A stretch of 64,000 nucleotides of DNA from Pseudomonas sp. R28(2017) (GTDB taxonomy: Bacteria; Pseudomonadota; Gammaproteobacteria; Pseudomonadales; Pseudomonadaceae), in contig NZ_NEHW01000017.1 in assembly GCF_002112505.1 (NCBI RefSeq), positions 1 through 64,000 on the forward strand, written 5' to 3'. Within the stretch, counting starts at the first letter, position 1, and each line of letters begins with the position of its first letter. Below are positions 44,254-53,359 of this stretch, one piece after another. The notes beneath the pieces are model-generated. The model was given only the letters and a program-made list of their open reading frames with translations, was not told the DNA's origin and did no database searches. Made by a program: the position numbers and the translations under genes.

Positions 44254-45807
44254 TCAGGTAATCGGTGCCGGATTGAACAGGGTGATGTCGTTGTGCAGGC
44301 GGTGCTGTTCGGCCCAGGTCTGCTTGCGGCCGCTGGCCACGTCCAGGTAGTAGTGGAACAGCTCCCAGCCCAGTTCCTCGATGGTCGCGCGGCCACTGGC
44401 GATGCGCCCGGCGTCGATGTCGATCAGGTCGGGCCAGCGCTGGGCCAGCTCGGTACGGGTGCAGACCTTGACCACCGGGGCCATGGCCAGACCATACGGC
44501 GTGCCACGGCCAGTAGTGAACACGTGCAGGTTCATGCCGGCGGCCAGTTGCAGGGTGCCGCAGACGAAGTCGCTGGCCGGGGTGGCGCAGAAGATCAGGC
44601 CCTTGCGGTTGACCCGCTCGCCCGGGCCGAGCACGCCCTGGATGGCGCCGCTGCCGGACTTGACGATCGAACCGAGGGACTTCTCGACGATGTTCGACAG
44701 GCCGCCTTTCTTGTTGCCTGGCGTGGTGTTGGCGCTGCGGTCCGCCGCGCCTTGCTGCAGGTAACGGTCGTACCAGTCCATCTCGCGCACCAGGGCATCG
44801 GCGACTTCCTGGTTCTCGGCGCGCGAGGTGAGCATGTAGATGGCATCGCGCACTTCGGTCACTTCCGAGAACAGCACGGTGGCGCCAGCACGCACCAGCA
44901 GGTCGGCAGCGTAGCCCAGCGCCGGGTTGGCGGTGATGCCGGAGAAGGCGTCACTGCCGCCGCACTGCATGCCGAGGATCAGCTCGCTGGCCGGCACGGT
45001 CTGGCGGCGGCGCTGGTCGAGCTTCTTCAGGCGGGTTTCGGCCAGACCCATGATCTGCTCGATCATTTCGGCAAAACCGAGGCTGGCGTCCTGCAGGCGA
45101 TACAGCCAAGGCTCGCTGAGGTCCACCGACGGGTCGTTGTCATGCATCACCTGGCCGGCCTGGAGCTTTTCGCAACCCAGGCTGATCACCAGCGCCTCGC
45201 CGCCGAGGTTGGGGTTGCGCGCCAGGTTGCGCACGGTGCGGATCGGGATGTAGGCGTCGCGGGCGTTGATGGCCACGCCGCAGCCGTAGCTGTGGGTGAG
45301 GGCGACCACGTCATCGACGTTGGGGTATTTGGGCAGCAGTTCGCTGCGGATGCGCTTGACCGCGTGTTCCAGCACGCCGGTCACGCATTGCACGGTGGTG
45401 GTGATGCCAAGGATGTTGCGGGTACCGACGGTGCCGTCGGCGTTGCGGTAGCCTTCGAAGGTGAAGCCGTCCAGCGGGGGCAGGGCATCCGGTACCGCGT
45501 CGCAGCGCGGCAGGCTGTCCAGTTCCGGGGCGGCCGGCATGGCCAGCTGGCTTTCCTGCACCCAGCTGCCCTGGCGCAGGTCTTCCAGCGCATAACCGAT
45601 GATCTGCCCGTAGCGGCGCACCGGCTCGCCCTTGGCGATCGGCACGGTGGCGACCTTGTGGCTCTGTGGCACGCCTTCGACCAGGGTCAGGCCATCGGCG
45701 AAGCGGGCGCCTTCGCCCAGGCCGCCGTCGTTGACCACTACCACGACGTTATCGTCATCGTGCAGGCGGACGTAGCGGGGCGAGTCGGAATGTTCGATCA
45801 ACTGCAT
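44254..45807 (-). CDS. garD: Galactarate dehydratase
   Basis: 517 aa UxaA/GarD-family protein. The small SAF-like N-terminal domain (DDDNVVVVVNDGGLGEGARF) is followed by the large catalytic domain with TFEGYRNADGTVGTRNILGI, THSYGCGVAIN and ILGMQCGGSDAFSGITANPA, which match E. coli GarD. It removes water from galactarate to give 5-dehydro-4-deoxyglucarate, using iron. The product is the substrate of KdgD, encoded in the same operon. Confidence 0.92.
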   Translation of the reverse strand: MQLIEHSDSPRYVRLHDDDNVVVVVNDGGLGEGARFADGLTLVEGVPQSHKVATVPIAKGEPVRRYGQIIGYALEDLRQGSWVQESQLAMPAAPELDSLPRCDAVPDALPPLDGFTFEGYRNADGTVGTRNILGITTTVQCVTGVLEHAVKRIRSELLPKYPNVDDVVALTHSYGCGVAINARDAYIPIRTVRNLARNPNLGGEALVISLGCEKLQAGQVMHDNDPSVDLSEPWLYRLQDASLGFAEMIEQIMGLAETRLKKLDQRRRQTVPASELILGMQCGGSDAFSGITANPALGYAADLLVRAGATVLFSEVTEVRDAIYMLTSRAENQEVADALVREMDWYDRYLQQGAADRSANTTPGNKKGGLSNIVEKSLGSIVKSGSGAIQGVLGPGERVNRKGLIFCATPASDFVCGTLQLAAGMNLHVFTTGRGTPYGLAMAPVVKVCTRTELAQRWPDLIDIDAGRIASGRATIEELGWELFHYYLDVASGRKQTWAEQHRLHNDITLFNPAPIT

Positions 45808-45886
45808 GTTTGGGCCCTACTTGTCAGGTTCTCAGGCTTTTTGTACATCCGCCCGCGGCGGCAACGGCCGGCGCGGGCGTGTTCAC

Positions 45887-47251
45887 TCAGTGACGCGAGC
45901 TGGCCAGTTCGCCATTGGTGGCAGGCTCAGCCTGTGGCTTCGGGGCATCGTCGCGCAGCTCGATACGCTTGATCGGGCCAACGATCACCAGGTAGCTGAA
46001 CACCGCCACCAGGGCGTTGGCCCCCACGTACACCAGGGCCCACTTGAACGAGCCAGTGGCGCTGATGATGTAGCCGATGACGATCGGCGTGGTGATCGAG
46101 GCGATGTTGCCGAAGGTGTTGAACAGGCCACCGGACAGCCCGGCGATCTGCTTGGGCGAGGTGTCGGCCACCACGGCCCAGCCCAGCGCGCCGATGCCTT
46201 TGCCGAAGAAGGCCAGGGTCATGAAGCCGACCACCATCCACTCGGCGTCGACATAGTTGCAGAAGACCATGGTGGTCGACAGCAACAGGCCGCAGACGAT
46301 CGGCAGCTTGCGCGAGAAGGTCAGCGAGTTGCCGCGGCGCAGCAGCCAGTCCGAAATCACCCCGCCGAGCACGCCACCGATGAAGCCGCACACCGCCGGC
46401 AACGAGGCGATGAAGCCGGCCTTGAGGATGGTCATGCCCCGTTCCTGCACCAGGTACACCGGGAACCAGGTGAGGAAGAAGTAGGTGATGGCGTTGATGC
46501 AGTACTGGCCCAGGTACACGCCCAGCAGCATGCGGCTGGTCAGCAGTTGCTTGATGTAGCCCCATTTCGGGCCATCGTTGCCACGTTTCTGGTCCATGTC
46601 GACCAGGCCGCCGTTCTGCTCGATGTGCTCGAGTTCGTCCTGGCTGATGCGTGGGTGCTGGCGCGGGTTGTAGATGGTCTTGAGCCATACCATGCTGAAC
46701 ACGATGCCCAGTGCGCCCATGACCACGAACACATGCTCCCAGCCAAAGCTGAACACGATCCAGCCCATGATCGGCGCGAACAGTGCGGTGGCGAAGTACT
46801 GCGCCGAGTTGAATATCGCCGAGGCGGTGCCGCGTTCCTGGGTCGGGAACCAGGCCGCGACGATGCGGGCGTTGCCCGGGAACGACGGGGCTTCGGCAAA
46901 GCCGACGAGGAAGCGCAGGGTGAACAGGGTCACCACCGCCCAGGCCACCGGCAGGCCGCCGACAAAGCCCTGCAGGAGGGTGAACAGCGACCAGGTGAAG
47001 ATGCTGAAGGCGTAGACATTCTTCGAGCCGAAGCGGTCCAGCAGCCAGCCACCGGGGATCTGCCCGGCCACGTAAGCCCATCCGAAGGCGGAGAAAATAT
47101 AACCAAGGGTGACGGCGTCGATGCCGAGGTCTTTCTGCAGGCTGGAGCCTGCGATGGCGATGGTTGCTCGGTCTGCGTAGTTGATCGTGGTCACCAGGAA
47201 CAGCATGAACAGGATCAGGTAGCGCACATGCGTCTTTTTAGTCGCTTGCAT
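45887..47251 (-). CDS. gudP: Glucarate/galactarate MFS transporter
   Basis: 454 aa, 12 TM helices, ACS family. INYADRATIAIAGSSLQKDLG in TM1 and GGWLLDRFGSKNVYAFSIF match GudP/GarP transporters. It imports the aldarate substrate by proton symport. Located between kdgD and garD in the operon, which fixes its role. The C-terminal tail is hydrophilic (DDAPKPQAEPATNGELA). Confidence 0.9.
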   Translation of the reverse strand: MQATKKTHVRYLILFMLFLVTTINYADRATIAIAGSSLQKDLGIDAVTLGYIFSAFGWAYVAGQIPGGWLLDRFGSKNVYAFSIFTWSLFTLLQGFVGGLPVAWAVVTLFTLRFLVGFAEAPSFPGNARIVAAWFPTQERGTASAIFNSAQYFATALFAPIMGWIVFSFGWEHVFVVMGALGIVFSMVWLKTIYNPRQHPRISQDELEHIEQNGGLVDMDQKRGNDGPKWGYIKQLLTSRMLLGVYLGQYCINAITYFFLTWFPVYLVQERGMTILKAGFIASLPAVCGFIGGVLGGVISDWLLRRGNSLTFSRKLPIVCGLLLSTTMVFCNYVDAEWMVVGFMTLAFFGKGIGALGWAVVADTSPKQIAGLSGGLFNTFGNIASITTPIVIGYIISATGSFKWALVYVGANALVAVFSYLVIVGPIKRIELRDDAPKPQAEPATNGELASSRH

Positions 47252-47354
47252 GCTGGTAATTCTCCCACTAGTTATTTTTGTGCGGGCTCACGAGTTGTAG
47301 CCGGAGTGGGGCGGGCCCACTCCGGATGCGGCAATGGCAGGCCGCGGGGTGCGT

Positions 47355-48266
47355 TTATTGCGGCCCCATCTTGTCCATCAGCGCGGCGAGCATTTCGTAC
47401 TCTTCAGCGGTCAGGTCGGTCAGCGGGGTACGCACCGGGCCTGCGTCGTAACCGGCGATCTTGGCGCCGGCCTTGACGATGCTCACGGCGTAACCGGCCT
47501 TGCGGTTGCGGATGTCCAGGTACGGCAGGAAGAAATCGTCGATCAGCTTGCCCACGGTGGCGTGATCGTCACGGGCGATGGCGTGGTAGAAGTCCATCGC
47601 GGTCTTCGGAATGAAGTTGAACACCGCCGACGAGTAAACCGGTACACCCAGTGCCTTGTAGGCCGCAGCATACACCTCGGCGGTCGGCAGGCCACCCAGG
47701 TAGCTGAAACGGTCACCCAGGCGGCGACGGATCGACACCATCAGTTCGATGTCACCCAGGCCGTCCTTGTAGCCGATCAGGTTCGGGCAGCGCTCGGCCA
47801 GCTGTTCCAGCAGGTTGGCGTTCAGGCGGCAGACGTTGCGGTTGTACACCACCACACCGATGTCGACCGATTTGCACACGGCTTCGACGTGGGCGGCGAC
47901 GCCGTCCTGGCTGGCTTCGGTGAGGTAGTGCGGCAGCAGCAGCAGGCCCTTGGCACCCAGGCGCTCGGCTTCTTGGGCGTACTCGATGGCCTGGCGGGTG
48001 GAGCCACCGACGCCGGCAAGGATTGGCACCGACTTGGCGCAGGTGTCGACCGCGGTCTTGATCACCTGGCTGTACTCGCTGGCGGCCAGGGAGAAGAACT
48101 CACCGGTGCCACCGGCGGCGAACAGGGCGCTGGCGCCGTACGGGGCGAGCCACTCCAGGCGCTTGATGTAGCCAGCCTGGTTGAAGTCGCCCTGGGCATT
48201 GAAGTCGGTGACCGGGAAAGACAGCAGGCCGTGGGAGAGGATGGATTTCAGTTCTTGTGGAGTCAT
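47355..48266 (-). CDS. kdgD: 5-dehydro-4-deoxyglucarate dehydratase
   Basis: 303 aa DapA/NAL-family enzyme. Schiff-base lysine in IGYKDGLGD, the catalytic Tyr in VVVYNRNVC, and GGTGEFFSL as the substrate-binding loop. It decarboxylates and dehydrates 5-keto-4-deoxyglucarate to alpha-ketoglutarate semialdehyde. Start 48266 gives the usual length and has AGGA 11 nt upstream; 48278 would add four residues. First gene of the operon, with a palindromic operator candidate 60 bp upstream. Confidence 0.93.
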   Translation of the reverse strand: MTPQELKSILSHGLLSFPVTDFNAQGDFNQAGYIKRLEWLAPYGASALFAAGGTGEFFSLAASEYSQVIKTAVDTCAKSVPILAGVGGSTRQAIEYAQEAERLGAKGLLLLPHYLTEASQDGVAAHVEAVCKSVDIGVVVYNRNVCRLNANLLEQLAERCPNLIGYKDGLGDIELMVSIRRRLGDRFSYLGGLPTAEVYAAAYKALGVPVYSSAVFNFIPKTAMDFYHAIARDDHATVGKLIDDFFLPYLDIRNRKAGYAVSIVKAGAKIAGYDAGPVRTPLTDLTAEEYEMLAALMDKMGPQ

Positions 48267-48325
48267 TGTTGTAGGCATCCTGTGGCGCTTGGGTGAAGGG
48301 TGTTGTTCTGCGTTGGAGGTAAGTT

Positions 48326-48344
48326 ATCGTACAACATGTACGAT
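48326..48344. promoter_or_regulatory. 19-bp palindrome, candidate operator of the aldarate operon
   Basis: atcgtac-aacat-gtacgat: perfect 7-bp arms around a 5-base spacer, upstream of kdgD. The form (TnGTAC...GTACnA) fits GntR/FadR-family sites, and its left part recurs upstream of the FadR-type regulator gene. Binding by that protein is inferred. Confidence 0.6.
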
Positions 48345-48404
48345 GACTAGTCCCCTTTGCAGAATTTTTTACCGGGCAGGCAGAGGGTGGCCGTAAGGAC
48401 GGTG

Positions 48405-48503
48405 TCGGGTTTTTCGCGGGCAAGCCCGCTCCCACAGGTCGGGTGCAGGGCTAGAGGGGAGTGCAGGCCTTTGTGGGGGCGGGCTTGCCCGCGAAGAGGC
48501 CGG
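48405..48503. repeat. REP pair upstream of kdgD
   Basis: Two inverted REP units in the 455-bp gap between the PuuD-like gene and kdgD. Apart from these, the palindrome at 48326 and the hairpin at 48666, the gap shows no gene. Confidence 0.85.
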
Positions 48504-48665
48504 AGCGGAAAGCCAATGAGTTGAAGGACAACCTGAAGCTCAGGTTAATCGCAATCAGTCATCGTATCTCTTGAGGGGGAGAAAAAACGATCGCGGAGAC
48601 AGGGACAAGCCCGCCGCCCGCTTCCACGGGAAGTGTTCTGGGACCAGCAGAGGGTGACCGGGGAA

Positions 48666-48691
48666 GCGGGGGCGGCCTTGCGCCGCCCCGC
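48666..48691. terminator. GC-rich hairpin after the PuuD-like gene
   Basis: gcgggggcgg and ccgccccgc pair with one bulged base around a short loop, 31 bp beyond the stop of the gene on the minus strand. No T-run; a possible weak terminator. Confidence 0.4.
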
Positions 48692-48721
48692 GATCAAAGC
48701 TAACGAAGCTGAAACCGAGTG

Positions 48722-49531
48722 TCAGGCGGCCTGTTGGCGCTTGATCTGGCTTTTGCGCACCTGGGCGCGGCAGGCATCGCCAAAGGCCTGGAAGATCTTG
48801 ATCGAATCGGGGTTCTTCGCCGCTTGCCATTCCGGGTGCCACTGCACGGCAAACAGGAAAGGCGAGATGCTCGGGGCATGGATCGCCTCGACCAAGCCGT
48901 CTTCGGCGTGGGCGATCGGCTCGATGCCAGCGCCGAGGTTGCGCAGGCCCTGACCGTGCAGCGAGTTCACACGGATCTCGTCGGTGCCCAGGGTTTCGCG
49001 CAGCCAGCTGCCCGGCTTGATCTTCACGCCATGCACCTGGGCGTACTGCACATCGACCGGATCTTCCGGGTTTTCCCGGTGGTCGTTGAAGCCAGGCTCG
49101 GCGTAGACCTTCTGGTAGATGTCGCCGCCCAGGGCCACGTTGATTTCCTGCATGCCACGGCAAATGCCGAAGATCGGCAGGCCGCGCTTGAGCGCTGCCT
49201 TGACCAGCGGGATGTCGAACAGGTCGCGGTTCTTGTCCTGGCCCTTGCCGGGTGTTTGGTTTTCCTGGCCGTACAGGGTCGGGTCGATGTTGCTGCCGGC
49301 ACCGGTCAGGTACACGCCGTCGGCCATGTCCAGATAGGTCTCGAGGTCTTCGATGCCACAGCAGGTGGGCACCAGGACCGGGACGCAATCGGCGAAGTCG
49401 ACCAGCGGGGTGATGTATTTGTGGGTCATGACCTGATAGTCATGGCCTTTGCGCTCTTGGCTGCCCATGGTCATCAGGACGACGGGTTTGCGCAGGGAAG
49501 GTTGCTTGTTGCCAATGTTGCTGTTGGACAT
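48722..49531 (-). CDS. Gamma-glutamyl-gamma-aminobutyrate hydrolase family (PuuD-like) class I amidotransferase
   Basis: 269 aa peptidase C26. The catalytic Cys is in FGICRGMQEINVALGG and the His-Glu pair in VQWHPEWQ. PuuD cleaves gamma-Glu-GABA to GABA and glutamate in polyamine breakdown; here the neighbours are D-lysine genes, so the true substrate may be a gamma-glutamyl derivative of a lysine catabolite. It may also be monocistronic: 297 bp separate it from the upstream ABC gene. A TGACAG dyad just upstream of the start could be an operator. Confidence 0.85.
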   Translation of the reverse strand: MSNSNIGNKQPSLRKPVVLMTMGSQERKGHDYQVMTHKYITPLVDFADCVPVLVPTCCGIEDLETYLDMADGVYLTGAGSNIDPTLYGQENQTPGKGQDKNRDLFDIPLVKAALKRGLPIFGICRGMQEINVALGGDIYQKVYAEPGFNDHRENPEDPVDVQYAQVHGVKIKPGSWLRETLGTDEIRVNSLHGQGLRNLGAGIEPIAHAEDGLVEAIHAPSISPFLFAVQWHPEWQAAKNPDSIKIFQAFGDACRAQVRKSQIKRQQAA

Positions 49532-49543
49532 ATGTCACCTTAT

Positions 49544-49561
49544 GACAGGGCTCTGCCTGTC
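49544..49561. promoter_or_regulatory. TGACAG dyad upstream of the PuuD-like gene
   Basis: gacagg-gctctg-cctgtc, 13 bp before the start codon. It shares TGACAG...CTGTC with the palindrome in the rpiR-dpkA gap, so one regulator might bind both. Confidence 0.35.
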
Positions 49562-49798
49562 GTTGTTGTGCAGGTGCACGGCACGTGGCCTGGATGTGCT
49601 ACCTGAAGTCCCGAGCACTGCCGGCTCATCACTGGACGATTCCGGTCGGGGCTTGTAGATAGCTTGCCAGAGCCGTTCGATATGTCAAACGAGCAAAAAG
49701 CGGTTCAGGCGCCGAATTACGGGGGCTGAACCCTTGCGAGCCTGAGCCGGCAAGGGTTTGGCAGGGGGTAAGGTCAATTATATTTAACGACGCAGTTG

Positions 49799-49822
49799 GA
49801 TCATTGCAGCGCTGCAATGATC
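49799..49822. repeat. 24-bp perfect palindrome
   Basis: gatcattgcagc followed by its exact complement gctgcaatgatc, starting 6 bp beyond the ABC ATPase stop. As RNA it would be a tight hairpin with a GCGC turn, so a transcript end or processing site is likely, but it could also be a protein site. Confidence 0.55.
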
Positions 49823-49828
49823 GGCCGC

Positions 49829-50611
49829 TCAGTGCAGTATCTGCGCCAGGAAGGCCTTGGCCCGCGCGGTGCGCGGCTGGTTGAAGAACACCTGGGGCGG
49901 GCTGTCCTCGATGATCTGCCCGCCTTCGAGGAACAGCACCCGTTCCGCCACCTGCCGGGCAAAGCCCATCTCATGGGTGACGCAGAGCATGGTCATGCCG
50001 GTGCCGGCCAGTTGCACCAGCACGTCCAGCACCTCGGCGACCATCTCTGGGTCGAGCGCCGAGGTCGGCTCGTCGAACAGCATGATGCGCGGCTTCATGC
50101 ACAGCGCCCGGGCGATCGCCACGCGCTGCTGCTGGCCGCCGGACAACTGGCTGGGGTACTTGTGCGCCTGGCTCTCGATGCCGACCTTGCTCAGGTACAG
50201 GCGCGCCCGTTCCTCGGCGTCCTTGCGCGACAGGCCGCGCACGCTGGTGGGGGCGAGCAGGCAGTTGTCGAGCACACTCATGTGCGGGAACAGGTTGAAA
50301 TGCTGGAACACCATGCCGATCTCGCTGCGCACCTGGGCTGCCTGGCGGGTGTTGGCGGCAAGGTCGGTGCCGGCGACCCGGATGCTGCCTTGCTGGGCGA
50401 TCTCCAGGCGGTTGATGCAGCGGATCAGCGTCGATTTGCCCGAGCCGGACGGGCCACACAGGACAATGCGCTCGCCTTCGCGCACTTGCAGGTTGATGTC
50501 GCGCAGCACATGGAAAGCGCCATAGTGCTTGTTCAGGCCCTCGATGCGGATCAGCTCCGGGCGTGGGTCAGGTTCGGGGGCAAGGCTGGCAACGCTCATG
50601 GGGGCGGTCAT
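49829..50611 (-). CDS. Amino-acid ABC transporter ATP-binding protein
   Basis: 260 aa. Walker A GPSGSGKST, Q-loop VFQHFNLFPH, signature LSGGQQQR, Walker B IMLFDEPTS and the switch His in VTHEMGF: a complete polar-amino-acid (GlnQ/HisP-type) ATPase. ATG at 50611 with GGGAGAAC upstream. Last gene of the rpiR-binding protein-permeases-dehydrogenase-ATPase unit. It energises import of the D-lysine-type substrate. Confidence 0.9.
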   Translation of the reverse strand: MTAPMSVASLAPEPDPRPELIRIEGLNKHYGAFHVLRDINLQVREGERIVLCGPSGSGKSTLIRCINRLEIAQQGSIRVAGTDLAANTRQAAQVRSEIGMVFQHFNLFPHMSVLDNCLLAPTSVRGLSRKDAEERARLYLSKVGIESQAHKYPSQLSGGQQQRVAIARALCMKPRIMLFDEPTSALDPEMVAEVLDVLVQLAGTGMTMLCVTHEMGFARQVAERVLFLEGGQIIEDSPPQVFFNQPRTARAKAFLAQILH

Positions 50612-50633
50612 GTTGTTGTTCTCCCGCTGGGTG

Positions 50634-51878
50634 TCAGTCGAAACGTGCCGCGCTGTAGGGCGCAGGGTCGGTGAAAGGGCGTTCGCCGGTGAGCAGTTCG
50701 GCCACCAGGCGGCCGCTGACCGGGCCGAGGGTGAGGCCGTGGTGGGCATGGCCGAAGTTGAACCATAGGCCTTTGTGCCGGGGCGCCGGGCCGATCACCG
50801 GGCGCATGTCGGGCAGGCACGGGCGGCGGCCGAGCCAGGGCTTGTCATCGAGGCGCTCGCCCAGGGCCGGGAACAGCTTGCGTGCCAGGGCTTCACAGCG
50901 CTTGAGCTGGATTTCGTTACCCGGCGCGCCGCTGGCGGCGAACTCGATGCCGGTGGTCAGGCGCACGCCGCGGGCCATGGGCGCCAGTACATAGCCGCCC
51001 TGGGTGTCGCAGATCGAATGCTGCAGTTGTGCGCCGTCGCGGGTGCCGTAGTGCATGTGGTAGCCACGCTTGATGCCCAGCGGAATGCGGTAGCCCAGGC
51101 GCTCGAAGAGGTCGCCCGACTGCGGGCCCAGGCAGGCCACCACCTCGTCGGCGGTAATCGGCCCACGCTGGCTCTCGACCTGCCATTGGCTGCCGGCCTG
51201 GCGCAAGCTGCGCGCATCGCCATGCAGGAACTGCCCGCCACGCTGCACGAACAGCGCGGCGTAGCCGCGGGTGAGGGCGCCTGGGTTGCTGACAGTCTTC
51301 GGGTCGAGCCAGTGGATGCCGCCGACCACCGCACTGTCGAGCTGATGTTCGCGTGCCTGCAGTTGCCCACGTTCGAGGATTTCGTATTGCAGGCCATAGC
51401 GGGCCAGGCCCTTGAGCTCGGCCTTGGCCTGTTCGAACAGCGCCGGGTCGCGATAGACCTCGATCCAGCCTTTGGCCTGGATCAGCCCTTCAAGGCCGGC
51501 TGCGTGGATCAGTGCATCGTGTTCCTCGACGCAGCGCTGCACCAGCGGCAGCATGTCGGCCGCCGCCCCGGCCAGGCGGCCGGGCGCCGACTGCTGCCAG
51601 TAGCGCAGCAGCCACGGTGCCGCCTTGGGCAGGTGCAGCAGGCTGTAGCGCACGTCTGGCTGGCGGTTCAGGCCATAGCGCAGCAAGGCGCCAAACTGCC
51701 GGGGGAAGGCATAGGGGATCACGCTGGAGCGCTCGATCAGCCCGGCATTGCCATGGCTGGTGCCGTTGCCGGGGTCGTCGCGGTCGATCAGGATCACCTG
51801 GCGCCCCCGGGCCTGCAGGTGCAGTGCGGTACTGACGCCGACGATGCCGGCGCCGAGAACAAGGGTCTGGCAATGCAT
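50634..51878 (-). CDS. amaD: FAD-dependent D-amino acid (D-lysine) dehydrogenase/oxidase
   Basis: 414 aa DadA/DAO-family enzyme. FAD-binding LGAGIVGVSTALHLQARG at the N-terminus, then the substrate domain and a C-terminal GHAHHGLTLGPVSGRLVAELL that closes the FAD site. As I recall, in P. putida the enzyme at this position (AmaD) converts D-lysine to delta1-piperideine-2-carboxylate, the substrate of DpkA nearby. Set between the ABC permeases and ATPase, all in one operon. Confidence 0.85.
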   Translation of the reverse strand: MHCQTLVLGAGIVGVSTALHLQARGRQVILIDRDDPGNGTSHGNAGLIERSSVIPYAFPRQFGALLRYGLNRQPDVRYSLLHLPKAAPWLLRYWQQSAPGRLAGAAADMLPLVQRCVEEHDALIHAAGLEGLIQAKGWIEVYRDPALFEQAKAELKGLARYGLQYEILERGQLQAREHQLDSAVVGGIHWLDPKTVSNPGALTRGYAALFVQRGGQFLHGDARSLRQAGSQWQVESQRGPITADEVVACLGPQSGDLFERLGYRIPLGIKRGYHMHYGTRDGAQLQHSICDTQGGYVLAPMARGVRLTTGIEFAASGAPGNEIQLKRCEALARKLFPALGERLDDKPWLGRRPCLPDMRPVIGPAPRHKGLWFNFGHAHHGLTLGPVSGRLVAELLTGERPFTDPAPYSAARFD

Positions 51879-51893
51879 GAATGTATCCTTCGT

Positions 51894-52604
51894 TCAGTTC
51901 AGGTGGCGGCCCAGGCGGGCCTCCAGGTGTTTGAGCAAGCGCCGGACCAGTTCGACGATCACCAGGTAGAGCACTGCAGCCCACAGATAGATCTGGAAGT
52001 CGAAACTGCGCGAGAACGCCAGTTTGGTCACGCCCATCAGGTCGTAGAGGGTCACCAGCGAAGCGATGGCGCTGGCCTTGATCATCAGGATCAGCTCGTT
52101 GCCCAGGGGGCCTATGGCCACCAGCAACGATTGCGGCAGGATCACCTTGAAGAAGGTGGTCGAACGCTTCAGGTTCAGTGCGCGCGCTGCTTCGTACTGG
52201 CCTGGCGCCACGGCCATCAGGCTGCCGCGGAAGATCTCGGCCTGGTAGGCGGCGGTGTTCAGGGTGAACGCCAGCAAGGTGCAGAACCAGGCTTCGCGGA
52301 AGAACCACCAGAGGCCGACGTCCTGCCAGAAGCCCTTGAGCGAACCCAGGCCGTAGTACAGCAGGAACAGCTGGGCCAGCAGCGGCGAGCCGCGAAAGAA
52401 GTAGATGTAGCCGGCCGCCATGCGTTGCAGCACCCTGTGCCGCGACATGCGCGCCAGGGCCAGCAGCAGGCCGAGCACGGCGCCCAGGCTGAAGGAGATC
52501 GCCACCAGCTTGGCGGTCACCAGCAGGCCATCGACGAAACGCGGGCCGTAGCGTTCCAGCAGGTCCGGGTCCAGCACCAGGCCCAGCAGTTGTTCGGCAC
52601 TCAT
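51894..52604 (-). CDS. Amino-acid ABC transporter permease
   Basis: 236 aa, five TM helices, HisMQ family. The coupling loop AARALNLKRSTTFFKVILPQSL carries the EAA-type motif. GSPLLAQLFLLYYGLG in TM2 is the family signature. Overlaps the other permease gene by 4 nt. Pairs with it as a heterodimer. Confidence 0.9.
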   Translation of the reverse strand: MSAEQLLGLVLDPDLLERYGPRFVDGLLVTAKLVAISFSLGAVLGLLLALARMSRHRVLQRMAAGYIYFFRGSPLLAQLFLLYYGLGSLKGFWQDVGLWWFFREAWFCTLLAFTLNTAAYQAEIFRGSLMAVAPGQYEAARALNLKRSTTFFKVILPQSLLVAIGPLGNELILMIKASAIASLVTLYDLMGVTKLAFSRSFDFQIYLWAAVLYLVIVELVRRLLKHLEARLGRHLN

Positions 52605-53320
52605 GCGCGTGCTCCTTGCAGGTGGCGGTTGCTGCGCCGCTCGATATAGGCGAATACCCGTCCCGAGGCGGCCGAAAACAGCAGGTAGCCCAGGCAGGCG
52701 ACGCCATAGAAGAACATCGGCTCCTTGGTCACGCTGACGGCGAGGTTGGTCTGGCGCATCAGGTCGACCAGCGAGATGGTCGACACCAGCGAAGTGTCCT
52801 TGAGCAGGGACAGCCAGTTGTTCGACAGGCCCGGCAGGGCGATGCGGGTCAGTTGCGGCAGCACCACCTTGAAGAACCCGGTGCGCTTGCTCAGGCCCAG
52901 TGCCGAGCAGGCCTCCAGCTGCCCTTTGGGCAATGTCTTGAACGCGGCCAGCCAGATTTCGCTGGAGAACGCCGCGAATACCAGGCTGAAGGCGATCATC
53001 GCGGCCAGGAAGGTGTTGATCAGGAATTCGCCTTCATAACCCATCGCCGCCAGCAGCTTCTGCGCGGCGATCTGGCAGCCGTAATAGATGATCAGCAAGG
53101 TCAGCAGCTCGGGCAGGCCGCGGAACACTGTGGAGAAGGTGGTGGCCCAGGCCCGTGGCAGGCGTTTGCGCGAACGCGCCGCCAGGGCCACGGCCAGGCC
53201 CAGAGGCAGGCCGATGGGCAGGCAGGCGAGGGCCAGGGAAACGGTAACCAGCGCGCCGGCCAGCAACGCCTGGCCCCAGCCTCCGCTGGCGAAGGACAGC
53301 AAGGACAATTGATCGAGCAT
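52601..53320 (-). CDS. Amino-acid ABC transporter permease
   Basis: 239 aa, HisMQ family, TM pattern as its partner. FRGLPELLTLLIIYYG in TM2 and EACSALGLSKRTGFFKVVLPQL as the coupling loop. 95 bp after the binding-protein gene, with a strong hairpin between them. Stop overlaps the start of the second permease. Confidence 0.9.
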   Translation of the reverse strand: MLDQLSLLSFASGGWGQALLAGALVTVSLALACLPIGLPLGLAVALAARSRKRLPRAWATTFSTVFRGLPELLTLLIIYYGCQIAAQKLLAAMGYEGEFLINTFLAAMIAFSLVFAAFSSEIWLAAFKTLPKGQLEACSALGLSKRTGFFKVVLPQLTRIALPGLSNNWLSLLKDTSLVSTISLVDLMRQTNLAVSVTKEPMFFYGVACLGYLLFSAASGRVFAYIERRSNRHLQGARA

Positions 53321-53359
53321 GACGAACCCCTTGGATGGGCTGCGCGGTTTCTTGTAGGG

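Larger units (their letters stand above)
49532..49828. other. Gap between PuuD-like gene and ABC ATPase gene, with several dyads
   Basis: No gene seen. It holds the dyad gacagg/cctgtc (49544-49561) near the PuuD-like start, a hairpin aacccttgc/gcaagggtt (49729-49758), an AT-rich patch (49775-49790), and a 24-bp perfect palindrome at 49799-49822. The PuuD-like promoter must lie here. Confidence 0.55.

Noticed and set aside
44122..45972. 616-codon open frame on the plus strand
   Set aside because: Antisense to garD, beginning inside a REP pair; not credible as a gene.
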